Assembly: GCA_016706225.1 (NCBI GenBank)
Contig: JADJKB010000021.1
Span: 248,001 to 312,000 of the forward strand
DNA from: Myxococcales bacterium
GTDB taxonomy: Bacteria; Myxococcota_A; Polyangia; Polyangiales; Polyangiaceae
Length of the DNA: 64,000 bases
Reading direction: 5' to 3'
The notes beneath the pieces are model-generated. The model had not been told where the DNA came from and made no database searches. It saw only the letters and a list, made by a program, of their open reading frames with translations. Below, one piece after another: positions 25,057 through 34,118 of this stretch; the stretch's first letter is position 1; each line of letters starts with the position of its first letter. The translations under genes were made by a program, and so were the position numbers.

Positions 25057-25347
25057 ATGACAATCACGCAAGATCGCGCAGCCTCGGCCGGGAACGTCAA
25101 CTTCGACGAGGCACCCATCGTTCAGGCCCAGATCGAAGGCGTCGACTACCGGATCGACACGGGCTTCGGCTCCGCGGTGGCCATCTCGACCCGCGCACCG
25201 GGAAGTTGGCTCTGGACGGTGCTGGCCGACGGCAAATGGGACGGGCTGCGACTCCGCGCCAAATCGATGGACCGCCCGGTGGTCGACGTGCTCGAGCGGG
25301 CGCTTGGCGAGGCGATGCGAGAACAGAACGCGAACGACGACGCCTAG
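25057..25347 (+). CDS. Hypothetical protein
   Basis: A 96-residue soluble protein of mixed charge with two Trp close together (SWLWTVLADGKWDG). No signal peptide or membrane segment. ATG 25057 has AAAAAGAG about eight bases upstream; GTG 25036 would add seven residues. It is followed after 11 bases by another small gene with a good ribosome site, so the two form an operon. I recognise no family. Confidence 0.6.
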   Translation: MTITQDRAASAGNVNFDEAPIVQAQIEGVDYRIDTGFGSAVAISTRAPGSWLWTVLADGKWDGLRLRAKSMDRPVVDVLERALGEAMREQNANDDA

Positions 25348-25358
25348 AGGGAACCAGC

Positions 25359-25679
25359 ATGTCGCAAGATGATGCGAACGAACGACGAGTGCTGTCCCGC
25401 AAGGAGCTCGCTCGCGAGTTGCGCCAGCAGGCGTACCAGAGAGCGAAGGAACGGCGCGCGAAGGACCCGCGGGTGCTCGCCATGAAAGAGGCAGCGAAGG
25501 CGCAGCGGCGGGAGCTCTATCGGCAGGTGAAGGACAAAAGGAGCGCCGCCGCCGCGGAGCAGAAGCGTGCCGTCAAAGCCAAGCGGCAGCAGGAGACCAC
25601 GGACAAGCGAGCAGCCGCGGATGCGGGTCTGATGCAGCTGATCGTCTGCACGGCCAAGGGGTCGAGCGCGCAGAACTGA
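25359..25679 (+). CDS. Small basic Lys/Arg/Ala-rich protein
   Basis: A 106-residue protein, strongly charged and helical over residues 8-90 (RRVLSRKELARELRQQAY..., EQKRAVKAKRQQE), predicted coiled coil, ending in LMQLIVCTAKGSS. The ribosome site AGAGGGA lies before ATG 25359. The high Lys/Arg content fits a nucleic-acid or scaffold-binding role, but no family is recognised. Second gene of the small operon. Confidence 0.6.
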   Translation: MSQDDANERRVLSRKELARELRQQAYQRAKERRAKDPRVLAMKEAAKAQRRELYRQVKDKRSAAAAEQKRAVKAKRQQETTDKRAAADAGLMQLIVCTAKGSSAQN

Positions 25680-25794
25680 GCCGACCGAGGCCGCAAGCCC
25701 GGGACGGGAATCGTTTGGAGCGGCGCTGATCCGCGACCGTGAGCTGCCACGCGGCCTTGCAATCGCTGGACGCTGCCGTACTCTCGAAGCGCTC

Positions 25795-27084
25795 ATGTTC
25801 GTCCGTCGACTGCTCAGCGCGGCCTTCACCGCGGCGTTGTCGGGTGCGACGTGGGTCACGGGCTGTGGCGACGACAGCGGCGACGGTAACGCCGCTGGCG
25901 GCCAGGGTGGCGCGCAAGGAGATGCCGCGGGGGACACAGGCGCCAATCTCGACGCGTCATCGTCCGACGGCGACGGCTCGCCAGACACCGGCGTGTCACC
26001 CGACTCAGGCCCGACCCCACCGGCGTACGACCCCTGCGCCAGCGCGGCGTGCTGGAATGTGCCGACGCTCGGCGCGTGCGGCGACAAGCTCATCCAAGAG
26101 AATTTCGCCAGCGGCAACTACAACATCCATCGGGCGCTGCTCCTGGCGCCCGCCGGCGTCGAAATCACGCTCACCGCCACCCGCACCGCGGGCTCCTGGG
26201 GTCCCGCCCTCATCGTGCACGACGAACAGGGCAGCACGGTCTTCGACTCCGGGACCCCCTACTCGAGCAGCGCGCTCCAAGTCACCGCAGTCTCACCAGC
26301 GCCCGGACCGGACTCGCTGGGGGTGAAGCTGACGGCGTCCACGCGCATGCACCTGTCGGTGTTCATGACTGGTGCGAACGTGGTTTCTAGCGCCTTCAAA
26401 GACTCGTTGCCAGCGGATGCAAAGTACACCCTGCACACCAGCGTCGCCTGTGCGCCCCCGGGGGCGCTGACGGTGAACGGCGTCAAGCTCGACAGCGAGC
26501 AGGAGCTGTGGGTGCGCTACATCGCAAGAGAGATCGTGCCCAAGCTGCCGGGGACGGCTGCCGAGCGCGTCGACAAGGGCGCCTACGTGACCTGGTGGTC
26601 GCTGAAGGAGGGCGTCCTCAACGTCAACAATCCGCTCTCGTATTCCAACTGCAGCGTCCCCCCGGACCAACACATCGGTCCGCTCGAGCTGTGCCCCGAC
26701 CCGAAGCACGCCTGGCAGGTCGGGCTCTCCGCCGTGCAGGCGACCTACAACACCCTCGCCGGCACCGAGAAGCTCGCGCTCTCACTGTTCCCCGGCGACA
26801 CCATCGAAGACATCTTGCGCGACGCCGCCGTGACGGCGGGTTTCGGCGAGACCACCGAGCAGGCGAAGGCGATCACGGCTTCGACCGATCGGCTCCGGGT
26901 GTCCTGGCTGCTGCGGCAGAGCCCCGTAGGGTTCGCAGCCGAATACTCGCCCGTGTACAACCAGTGCTTTGCTGGCGCCCCCGCGACGTGGTGTTTCAAC
27001 TTCGCCCCCTTCGCACCGAATCTGGCCGGCGCCCAGAAGTCCGTTGCAGACCTGAAGGCGATCTTTCAGAGCCTGGCACCCTGA
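25795..27084 (+). CDS. Lipoprotein of unknown function
   Basis: A 429-residue lipoprotein (lipobox VTGC). A Gly/Asp/Ser linker with many Asp runs to about residue 75. The next 130 residues (ENFASGNYNIHRALLLAPAGV..., GPALIVHDEQGSTVFDSG) look like a pre-peptidase C-terminal type beta-sandwich. The last 200 residues (TVNGVKLDSEQELWVRYIAREIVPKL..., TYNTLAGTEKLALSLFPGDT) are helical and contain paired Cys; the long 'YNTLAGTEKLALSLFPG' part has a lytic-enzyme look but no catalytic motif I can name. No ribosome site is clear; the start is set by the signal peptide. Confidence 0.7.
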   Translation: MFVRRLLSAAFTAALSGATWVTGCGDDSGDGNAAGGQGGAQGDAAGDTGANLDASSSDGDGSPDTGVSPDSGPTPPAYDPCASAACWNVPTLGACGDKLIQENFASGNYNIHRALLLAPAGVEITLTATRTAGSWGPALIVHDEQGSTVFDSGTPYSSSALQVTAVSPAPGPDSLGVKLTASTRMHLSVFMTGANVVSSAFKDSLPADAKYTLHTSVACAPPGALTVNGVKLDSEQELWVRYIAREIVPKLPGTAAERVDKGAYVTWWSLKEGVLNVNNPLSYSNCSVPPDQHIGPLELCPDPKHAWQVGLSAVQATYNTLAGTEKLALSLFPGDTIEDILRDAAVTAGFGETTEQAKAITASTDRLRVSWLLRQSPVGFAAEYSPVYNQCFAGAPATWCFNFAPFAPNLAGAQKSVADLKAIFQSLAP

Positions 27085-27150
27085 CGCGCGAGCTCAGGCG
27101 ACGCTTCTCGGGTGCGCGCCGGCCCACGCCTGAGTACGCTGCGCTGGATC

Positions 27151-27258
27151 ATGTCCATCCGCTCGACCCTGACCCCGATCGCCGCCGTGTTGTGTAGCAA
27201 GCTCCAGGCTGACTTCACCGCCAAGCTCGAGCTGGCACTGGGTTGCCTCGGGAGCTGA
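27151..27258 (+). CDS. Possible small ORF upstream of the cytochrome gene
   Basis: A 35-codon frame (MSIRSTLTPIAAVLCSKLQ... LGCLGS) that ends four bases before the next ATG, close enough for coupling. It has no ribosome site and no family, and may be chance. The remaining bases of this gap show nothing else. Confidence 0.2.
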   Translation: MSIRSTLTPIAAVLCSKLQADFTAKLELALGCLGS

Positions 27259-27262
27259 ATCG

Positions 27263-28363
27263 ATGCTGAGCTCGCGACCCAAGCTCGCAGTCGCGTTCTC
27301 AGTCGCCGCCGCGCTGTTTGCGGTTTCACGCTCCGGCTCGGCTCAGACACCGAGCCGCGAGGCCGAGCAGGGCTTGGGCCTGCTGCGCTCGCAGGGCTGC
27401 CTGGCTTGCCACACCCTGGATGGCAGTCGCCAGGTGGGTCCAACCCTCCTGGGTCTCTGGGGGAGCTCCCGCTCGGTCAAGACCGGCGAGAGCCTGCGAG
27501 TCGTCAGCGTGGATGCCAGCTACGTCGAGCGCTCACTGAAGGAGCCGGATGCCGACGTCGTAGAGGGTTTCCCGGCCGGGGTGATGCCGAAGTTCGCGCT
27601 GAGCGACGCCGACTCTCGGGCGATCGTCGCCGCGCTGACCCACCTGTCTCAGAACGCCAAACCCAAGCCGCGTGGCTCACTGCTGAGCCTGGGCCTGGCA
27701 GCGCTCGCGTTCGTCGTGCTGCACCTCGGGATGTCGTCGCACCCGTTGCGCTCGCGCGCGACGTCGAAGCTCGGGGCCAACGCGTTCATGGGGCTGTACT
27801 CACTGGTGATCCTGGGGGTGTTCGGCTGGCTGCTGCACGCCTGGAGCACGGCGCCATACCTGCAGCTGTGGGCGTCACCGGCCTGGACGCGTCATGTGCC
27901 ACTAGTCAGCATGCCGCTGATCTTCGTGCTCATGATCGCCGGTTACACCACGAAGAACCCCGCCAGCGCCGGCCAAGAATCCGCGCTCGAAAAACCGGAT
28001 GCGGCGACCGGCATCCTGCGCATCACCCGGCATCCGGCCAACGTCGCCAACGCCCTCTGGGGATTCGTGCATCTGCCGCCCAACGGCGACTTTGCATCCC
28101 TGTGCCTGTTCGGCAGCATCTCGCTCCTCGCCATCGTCGGGACCTTGCACATCGAGCGTCGACGACGCCGGGCCCACGGAGCGGCCTGGGAGGCCTTTGC
28201 ACGGGTGACGTCGATCGTGCCTTTTGTCGCCATTTTGCGCGGGCGCAACCAGCTCCGGTTGTCGGAGATCGGAGCCTGGCGGGTGCTGCTCGGCTTGGCG
28301 ATCTTCGTGATCGCCCTCGCCTCGCACACCTACTTGATCGGGGCTTCCCCCTACCCGCTCTGA
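27263..28363 (+). CDS. Cytochrome c-NnrU fusion membrane protein
   Basis: A 366-residue protein with a signal peptide (residues 1-28), a monohaem cytochrome c domain (residues 30-130: haem motif CLACH, axial Met in GVMPKF) and an NnrU-type membrane domain (about residues 145-366, five or six membrane helices; RHPANVANALWGFVHLPPNGD is the family signature). NnrU proteins relate to NnrS/nitrite and nitric oxide metabolism and to isoprenoid-methyltransferase-like membrane folds; the joint with cytochrome c suggests an electron-transfer role at the inner membrane. GGGAGCTGA before ATG 27263 acts as ribosome site. Confidence 0.8.
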   Translation: MLSSRPKLAVAFSVAAALFAVSRSGSAQTPSREAEQGLGLLRSQGCLACHTLDGSRQVGPTLLGLWGSSRSVKTGESLRVVSVDASYVERSLKEPDADVVEGFPAGVMPKFALSDADSRAIVAALTHLSQNAKPKPRGSLLSLGLAALAFVVLHLGMSSHPLRSRATSKLGANAFMGLYSLVILGVFGWLLHAWSTAPYLQLWASPAWTRHVPLVSMPLIFVLMIAGYTTKNPASAGQESALEKPDAATGILRITRHPANVANALWGFVHLPPNGDFASLCLFGSISLLAIVGTLHIERRRRRAHGAAWEAFARVTSIVPFVAILRGRNQLRLSEIGAWRVLLGLAIFVIALASHTYLIGASPYPL

Positions 28364-28388
28364 CGACTCGATGACAGCGGCGCGGCGC

Positions 28389-29102
28389 TCAGCCGGCGCT
28401 CGCGGCGTTGATACAGTTCGTGTAGACCTTGAACTCGGCGCCGCAACCGATCGACAACGCGTACCCAACGACACACGTGATGGGTTTGCCGTTGGCGCAC
28501 GTGACGAAGTTCTTCCACTCGTCGTCGCACCCGATCCCGGTGGCTCCCGCCCACTGGCAGTTGGTGTTGCACTCGGCTTTGGGGAGGTTGTTCGCGCAGC
28601 TCTTGGCCGTCACGGCATCACAGTAGCTGACGCAGGGCCCCACGATGGCGGGGTTGGGGTTCTCCCCGACGGCGCAGTTGAGGGCGTTCAAGTTGGCGAT
28701 CGCGCAATCGACGATCACCGGATCGCCGGCGCCGTTGCAGGTCGCCTTCTTGCCGTCGGCGCAGTCGAAGTACGCCTTGCCGGTGGGGTCACACTTGGGC
28801 GAGGACGTCAGCGCCTTACAGGTGACCATGCAGCCCGCCTTGGTCAGCCCGTTGGAGCACCCGACGGCCACGAGCGTGTTGCAGGTCGCGTCACAACGGT
28901 CGACCAGGTTGCTGCCGCCGCTGCCACCTCCGCTGCCGCCGCCTCCGGTCGACACGCCAGCGCTACCCCCGGTGGATACTCCACCCGTCCCTGCGCCGCC
29001 CGCGCCCCCGCCTCCTGAGCTCGGCTCGGCGGTCGACGAGCTGCTGCAGGCAGCCAGCGCGAAAACGCCAACCAGGAACAGGCTCGTGGATCTACGTGAC
29101 AT
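28389..29102 (-). CDS. Cys-rich lipoprotein
   Basis: A 237-residue lipoprotein (lipobox LAAC) with a Gly/Ser-Thr linker. The mature part has about 20 Cys in regular spacing (DATCNTLVAVGCSNGLTKAGC, CDPTGKAYFDCADGKKATC, CVSYCDAVTAKSC), forming three similar units of about 50 residues, probably disulfide-linked. ATG 29102 with AAGGAAG just upstream. Overlaps the end of the next gene on the same strand by 11 bases, so both form an operon. No function is known. Confidence 0.75.
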   Translation of the reverse strand: MSRRSTSLFLVGVFALAACSSSSTAEPSSGGGGAGGAGTGGVSTGGSAGVSTGGGGSGGGSGGSNLVDRCDATCNTLVAVGCSNGLTKAGCMVTCKALTSSPKCDPTGKAYFDCADGKKATCNGAGDPVIVDCAIANLNALNCAVGENPNPAIVGPCVSYCDAVTAKSCANNLPKAECNTNCQWAGATGIGCDDEWKNFVTCANGKPITCVVGYALSIGCGAEFKVYTNCINAASAG

Positions 29103-29556
29103 GGTCTTCCTTTCGCAAAGCCGTGCGGTCCCCGGGTACAGGTCCTCCCCGCGCGGGAGCCTCACGGGCAATCATCCTTGCACGCGGTCTGGGTGCAAAC
29201 GCGCAGGGCCAGGAAGAGACTCGCTTGGGCCCGCAAGCGTCCGCACAGCCGCCGGCGTCGCCACACGTGACGGCGCAGCCCAGCGCCAGCACGCACGCAT
29301 CGTCACACAGGCAAGCCTCCAGCGCTGCCGCGCAGTGTTGCGCCGAGCACTTGCAGCAGTTGGTCTTGTCGAACCCGCACAGGTTTCCGCCATCTCCGCA
29401 GACCGCGGCATCCCCAGCCCCGCCCGCGCCCGCACCACTGCTTCCTCCGCTGCCACCGCCCGCAGCACCCCCCCCGCCGCCGCCGCCCGGGTTGGTCGTG
29501 TTGCTGCTGCAACCGAGCAGCATCACCAGCGTGAGCAGGGATAGCTTCCCAGTCAT
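29092..29556 (-). CDS. Small Cys-rich lipoprotein
   Basis: A 154-residue lipoprotein (lipobox LLGC) with a long poly-Gly linker. The core (CGDGGNLCGFDKTNCCKCSAQHCAAALEACLCDDACVLALGC) is unusually Cys-dense. The last 40 residues are basic and look less constrained, running into the ribosome site of the next gene, so the natural stop may be earlier and lost by a shift. First gene of a two-gene operon with the larger Cys-rich lipoprotein. Confidence 0.65.
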   Translation of the reverse strand: MTGKLSLLTLVMLLGCSSNTTNPGGGGGGGAAGGGSGGSSGAGAGGAGDAAVCGDGGNLCGFDKTNCCKCSAQHCAAALEACLCDDACVLALGCAVTCGDAGGCADACGPKRVSSWPCAFAPRPRARMIAREAPARGGPVPGDRTALRKEDHVT

Positions 29557-30002
29557 AAGTCGAGGCTACGACCGATGCGGAGACCGGGCAAGCAAGCCGC
29601 GGAGGGGCACTCCTTGCGGCTCTGCACGCCGTCAAAGCTCAACCTGAACGCGTTTCTCTGACTGCATTCGTTGGTAATGCCTGGACTGCTCGGCTGGCGG
29701 CGCCATGCCTGGTTGCTCTACCGCATACGCGCCGCCGGGGCCTCGCAGGCCGAAACCGTCCCCTGCGGGCGGCATGCCGTTCGTCTTCGTGGCAAGCGCG
29801 AAGCAACAGGGGTTGCCCGCCAAGCAATCGACGGTCGCGAACACGTGTGACCTGACGTGCAGCCAGCGCTACTGCTCCGCGCCGCTGGCCTTGGTCGCGG
29901 CAGGGGCGCAAGGATTTCCGGCCATGCGCTGCGGGCATTCTCCGAAAAATTGCCATCACTCCGATGACGGGCCGGGCTCGACGTGGCACGCTGGTCCGAA
30001 CA
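29557..30002. other. 446-base stretch without a convincing gene
   Basis: Separates the divergent Cys-rich lipoprotein operon from the gene at 30003. Frames on both strands are open for 60-180 codons, but none has a signal, a domain or a ribosome site, and the Cys-containing reading at 29705 (CDLTCSQRYC) may be the eroded end of a Cys-rich lipoprotein. Probably regulatory or decayed DNA. Confidence 0.4.
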
Positions 30003-30818
30003 ATGCGCATCCTGATCGCTGCGCTCGTCGGCATTCTGGGCCTTCCTCCTTGCTCTGGCGCGCGCGCATCCCACGGCAAGGGGAACCTCGTGGTGGAGAA
30101 CGGGTCGAGCGTCGACCTCTCGTTCGAGTTCACCGCCGCTGGCGAGCGCGTGGCGGGCTGTTTCTGGGTGCTCAGAGGTCGAAGCACGACGTTCGAACTC
30201 CCGTCCGGAGACCTCGAGTGGGCGTATACGATTTCCGGGACGCGCTACTCGAGTAGAGCAGTTATCTTGACTAGCCACCCGAGCGCTCTCAGCTGCCGAA
30301 CCACTCAGGCGAGGTTGGGTGGAGACGTCGCTACCTGCGAGTCTGCGGATGCACCTGCGGTGCTGCCACCGCAAGACTCGATTGCAGCGCTCACCGACGC
30401 GACGTTCGGCTTCCTGGAAGCGCTCGGCAAACAGCTCCAGAAGGGAGACGAGAAGTCGTTGGGCGGTCTCGTAAGACCCCCGTTCGACGTCGAGTGGGCC
30501 GGGGAAACTCCCGGCGAGCGCCGAGTGAAGAGCGCGAGGCATCTCATCGAAGTCCGCGAACACCTCGAACTAGACACCCAGTCGCTCCAGGCAGCGCGGG
30601 CGCGCGCAGCGGACCCGCGCACCGGTGAGGACGATTGCGTCAAACACGAGGTCGATTGGTCGAAAGGCGGGCCGGCGCTCAGCTGCGAGGGTCGCAGCGT
30701 GACCCTGCTTTTGCGTCCCACGGCCGCTTGCGGGAAGTTCCCGCACATCAACTCCTGGCAGCTGACGAGCGAAGACCGCAACTGGCATTTGACGGGAAAA
30801 GGCGTGAAAACTCCCTAG
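30003..30818 (+). CDS. Secreted protein of unknown function
   Basis: A 271-residue protein with a signal peptide (MRILIAALVGILGLPPCSGARA). The N-terminal 85 residues (GNLVVENGSSVDLSFEF..., STTFELPSGDLEW) resemble a small beta-sandwich. Residues 125-271 form a second domain with four Cys, two of them in DDCVKHEV and GPALSCEGR. No family recognised. The codon use is slightly less GC-rich than the neighbours. It converges on the response regulator with 17 bases between. No ribosome site is evident; ATG 30003 is set by the signal. Confidence 0.65.
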   Translation: MRILIAALVGILGLPPCSGARASHGKGNLVVENGSSVDLSFEFTAAGERVAGCFWVLRGRSTTFELPSGDLEWAYTISGTRYSSRAVILTSHPSALSCRTTQARLGGDVATCESADAPAVLPPQDSIAALTDATFGFLEALGKQLQKGDEKSLGGLVRPPFDVEWAGETPGERRVKSARHLIEVREHLELDTQSLQAARARAADPRTGEDDCVKHEVDWSKGGPALSCEGRSVTLLLRPTAACGKFPHINSWQLTSEDRNWHLTGKGVKTP

Positions 30819-30835
30819 CTCGCTGCCACGCTCGC

Positions 30836-32176
30836 TCATCGCGGCTTCAGTTTTTCGCGCAGAGTCTTGCGGTCGATGCCCAGCACACGTGCCGCTTGGG
30901 TGCGATTACCGCTGACGCTGTCGAGCACCTTCTGGATGTGCTCGCGTTCGACCTGCTCGAGGGCGCGAGGGGTCCTCTCACTGGCCGGTGCCAGGTGGCG
31001 CATGTGCGGTGGAAGATCCACAACATCGATGCGGCCTCGATCGGCCATCACCACCAGGTGATGCATGAGGTTCTCCAACTCGCGCACGTTGCCGGGCCAA
31101 GAGTGGGCCTCCATCGCGCAGATCGCTGGTTCGGACAGTTCGGGTGGGGGTCGGTCCTGCTCGTCGGCGAAGCGTGCAAGGAAGTGGCGCGCGAGTAAGA
31201 TCAAATCGTCGCCTCGTTCGCGCAACGGCGGGACGTCAATCGTCACGACGCTCAATCGATAGAACAGGTCTTCTCGGAAGGTGCCCTCGCTGATCATGGC
31301 GGCCAAATCACGACTCGTGGCCGCAATGATTCGCACGTCCACCTTGCGGGGGCGTGTTGCGCCGAGCATGTAGACCTGACGGTCTTGCAGCACTCGTAAG
31401 AGCTTCACTTGGAGCTTCGGTCCGAGCTCGCTGACTTCGTCCAAGAACAACGTGCCACCGTCGCTTGCTTGAAAAAACCCGGGGTGGTCGGTGTTTGCGC
31501 CCGTGAACGCCCCTCTCGCGTGGCCGAACAACTCGCTCTCGAAGAGCTCTTGGGGAATGGCGCCACAATTGACCGGAACCAGCGGCGCCTGTCGCCGCGA
31601 ACTCTCGACGTGAATGGCCCGCGCGACCAGCTCCTTGCCTACTCCACTCTCGCCGGTCAGCAGCACTCCCGCGTTGCTGGCAGCGACCCTGCTGATCTGG
31701 GCAAACACCTGGCGGATGGGCCGCGAGATGCCAATCATTCCGTGCTTCGCCACGTTCGCTTGCACCGCGTCGTCCAGGCCGAGCACGCGGCGAGTCAGGC
31801 CGCGCAGCGCGCGCTGTGCCGCCTGGATCAGCTCCAGCTCCGTGTACGGCTTGCCCAGGTACTCATCGGCCCCGAACTTCACTGCGGATACTGCGTTGTC
31901 CACGTCGGGAAAGCCCGTGATGACCATGACCGCGGTGGCCGCGAAATTTTCGTGTACGTAGCGGACGAGCTCGAGCCCGCTGGCGTTGGGCATGCGCATG
32001 TCCGTGACGACCAGATCGAAGCGTCCAAGGGCCAGCAGCTCGACCGCTTCTTCGACACTCGCGGCGATTCGCACCGTGTGCCCGTGCGCACTCAAATGGC
32101 GACGGGCAAGCTCGCGAGAGTCTTCGCTGTCGTCAACGACGAGCGTCGTTGCTTTAAGCGGGGTGTCCACCGGCAT
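30836..32176 (-). CDS. NtrC-type sigma-54 response regulator
   Basis: A 446-residue activator. The receiver domain (residues 10-125) has the acidic pair LVVDDS, the phospho-acceptor Asp in LVVTDMRMP, the Thr in VITGFP and the Lys in LGKPY. The AAA+ domain (about 150-385) has Walker A GESGVGKE, the GAFTGA loop that contacts sigma-54 and Walker B GGTLFLDEV. A Fis-type helix-turn-helix (QAARVLGIDRKTLREKL) ends the protein. It overlaps the kinase gene by 23 bases. The only divergent operon next to it has a -24/-12 promoter, so that operon is the likely target. Confidence 0.95.
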   Translation of the reverse strand: MPVDTPLKATTLVVDDSEDSRELARRHLSAHGHTVRIAASVEEAVELLALGRFDLVVTDMRMPNASGLELVRYVHENFAATAVMVITGFPDVDNAVSAVKFGADEYLGKPYTELELIQAAQRALRGLTRRVLGLDDAVQANVAKHGMIGISRPIRQVFAQISRVAASNAGVLLTGESGVGKELVARAIHVESSRRQAPLVPVNCGAIPQELFESELFGHARGAFTGANTDHPGFFQASDGGTLFLDEVSELGPKLQVKLLRVLQDRQVYMLGATRPRKVDVRIIAATSRDLAAMISEGTFREDLFYRLSVVTIDVPPLRERGDDLILLARHFLARFADEQDRPPPELSEPAICAMEAHSWPGNVRELENLMHHLVVMADRGRIDVVDLPPHMRHLAPASERTPRALEQVEREHIQKVLDSVSGNRTQAARVLGIDRKTLREKLKPR

Positions 32177-33968
32177 CGTCCCCTCTGGTTGTCGCGCCGG
32201 GCGGAGCGAGCGGCAGGCTTACCGAGATGGTCGTGCCCGCCCCGGGCACACTCTCCACTTCGATGCTCCCGCCGTGCAAGCTCACGATGTCGTGCACGAT
32301 CGCCAGCCCCAGTCCTGTGCCTTCGCGCGCAGTCTTCGTGGTGAAGAAAGGCTCGAAGACTCGCGCACGCACTTCCTCGCTCATTCCCACGCCGCAGTCC
32401 TTGACCGAAATGACGAGGCCCGAACAGACCGCGCGCGTCTGGACCTGCAACTCCCCGCCGTCCGGCATGGCCTGAACCGCATTCCGCACCAGGTTCACGA
32501 CCACCTGACAGATTTGGGTGCGGTCGCCGACGATGACCGGCACTGCCGGGTCTAGAGCGCAGCTCACCTGGACGCTCCGCGATATGCAGCGCTGCTCCAC
32601 GAACGAGAGCGCTTCCTCCACGACGCGGTTCGGTTCCAGCTCCTGCCACCCGGCGGGAGACTGACGAGCCAGCAGCATCAAGCGACGCACGATTTCGCGC
32701 GCGTGTTTGGACGCGCATTCGATCCGATCGAGGTCCTTCTTCGCTTGCTCTGACAGGCTGGAGTCTTTGTGGAGCAGCTCCGTAAAGCCCACGATGGCCG
32801 TGAGAGGCTCCGTGAGTTCGTGCCCCAGCCCGGACGCCAGCGTGCCCACCGTCGCTAGGCGATCTGCATGGCGGAGCAGTCGCTGCGAGCTCACGTTGCT
32901 GGCGTGAAGTTGCAGGCGGCAGACCAGCGTTGTGATCTGTCGGGCTACCCCGGCAAGCAGGCGCGAAATGGAAGCGAGCGACTCATCGTCGGCCGCATGT
33001 TCAGCGTCGGACGTAAACGCCAGCTGGACGGACCCTCGGTTCTCTCCGCGGATCATGACATCGCGGGACACGGTGGAGGACATGCTGGACACGCTCGGAC
33101 GTTCTTCCGCGCCGTAGGTCTGCCCGTCAATGACGATGCGGGCCGTCGTGTGCTCGGGCTCAGGGCAGCCGCTTGGCAGCGCCCGAGCGACGCGGTCCAG
33201 TGTCTGCTCGAGGGTCGCGTCTGGAAAGCTGACCAGCCGCGCCACTCGGTACAGCGTCCCGAGCTCGCGCGCGCGGACCTGAACCTTCCGCTGCGCTGAC
33301 TGTTGCGCGACGGCAACGCCCAACAAACCTGCGAGGCTCGCGTAGAGTTCAGTCTGCTCGGCGGTGAACCACTGCGAGCGGCTGGTCCGAAGCATCATCA
33401 GCCCCTGAGCCCCTTCGCCCACCGCAAACGGGCTCAATACTGTCGACTTCACCTCGCACGCGGCGTCGTTGCTGCCCGCGAGGCGGATCTCGCTCGGCTT
33501 GCCGCCGAGCACTTGCGATCCGCGGGCGGACAGCAGCGGCCGCACGCACGCGAGACCACCCTCGAGTAGCGCAGGGCAGCGCACCCCGTCCGCCGCATTG
33601 CAGCATCCTGAAGCGAATCGAGGAGGCTTCACGGCTTCGGCAGCGCTCCCTTCGGGAACGAAAGTGCGCGGCCCGACGACGCCGACGCAGAAGAATCGGT
33701 CGCGCTCACGCAAACAAACGTCCACGGCGTCGGCCTCGCTGAAAGCCATGAAGGATTCACTCACCAGGCCAAGGAATTCCATTCTCGGCGCATCGAGCGC
33801 CGAAAGCCTGAGCAGTTCGCGCGACAGCGCTGCGATGTCGCGATTCGGTCCCAAAACATCCCTCCCGGTCCATGGATGGCCCGCGGAACTGCGAACCACT
33901 GGCGCGGAGTCGCTGGGTCTGGAACGACCTGCGGTCTGCCCCTCCCCCGACGAGTCCATTGATAGCAC
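32154..33968 (-). CDS. GAF-domain sensor histidine kinase
   Basis: A soluble kinase of 604 residues (ATG 33968; ATG 33959 is also possible). No membrane segment. Residues 45-220 form a GAF-like sensor containing a cluster of Cys (85, 94, 122, 123, 131, 141) that could bind iron-sulfur or react with oxidants; residues 230-350 form a second sensor-like region. The phospho-acceptor is His383 in GLGHELTEPLTA, followed by HisKA and an HATPase domain (NLVRNAVQAMPDGG, DCGVGM, GTGLGLAI). It phosphorylates the adjacent NtrC-type regulator. Direction and sensor position suggest control of the divergent respiratory operon in response to redox state; this is inference. Confidence 0.92.
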   Translation of the reverse strand: MLSMDSSGEGQTAGRSRPSDSAPVVRSSAGHPWTGRDVLGPNRDIAALSRELLRLSALDAPRMEFLGLVSESFMAFSEADAVDVCLRERDRFFCVGVVGPRTFVPEGSAAEAVKPPRFASGCCNAADGVRCPALLEGGLACVRPLLSARGSQVLGGKPSEIRLAGSNDAACEVKSTVLSPFAVGEGAQGLMMLRTSRSQWFTAEQTELYASLAGLLGVAVAQQSAQRKVQVRARELGTLYRVARLVSFPDATLEQTLDRVARALPSGCPEPEHTTARIVIDGQTYGAEERPSVSSMSSTVSRDVMIRGENRGSVQLAFTSDAEHAADDESLASISRLLAGVARQITTLVCRLQLHASNVSSQRLLRHADRLATVGTLASGLGHELTEPLTAIVGFTELLHKDSSLSEQAKKDLDRIECASKHAREIVRRLMLLARQSPAGWQELEPNRVVEEALSFVEQRCISRSVQVSCALDPAVPVIVGDRTQICQVVVNLVRNAVQAMPDGGELQVQTRAVCSGLVISVKDCGVGMSEEVRARVFEPFFTTKTAREGTGLGLAIVHDIVSLHGGSIEVESVPGAGTTISVSLPLAPPGATTRGDDAGGHPA

Positions 33969-34073
33969 GCCCGCCGGGGTGGATCTCCCCAGCCGAGGAA
34001 TTTTCTCTCGGCGGCGAAGGGCGACTCCGCTCCTCGTTCAGGCGTTGGGCCTGATGCAGCGCGCTGCGGGCGC

Positions 34074-34089
34074 TGGCATATCGCGTGCA
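34074..34089 (+). promoter_or_regulatory. Sigma-54 promoter (-24/-12)
   Basis: TGGCATATCGCGTGCA: the GG of TGGCA and the GC of TGC stand exactly 12 bases apart, as sigma-54 requires, and it lies 30 bases before the ribosome site AAGGAGGG and ATG 34119. Only the TT of TTGC is replaced by GT. The adjacent NtrC-type activator strengthens the call. Confidence 0.75.
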
Positions 34090-34118
34090 AAGCATCTGCT
34101 TACGAAGGAGGGAGAACG

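Noticed and set aside
27233..27247. TGGCACTGGGTTGC before the cytochrome c-NnrU gene as a sigma-54 promoter
   Set aside because: Spacing between GG and GC is one base too short, and sigma-54 does not tolerate this.
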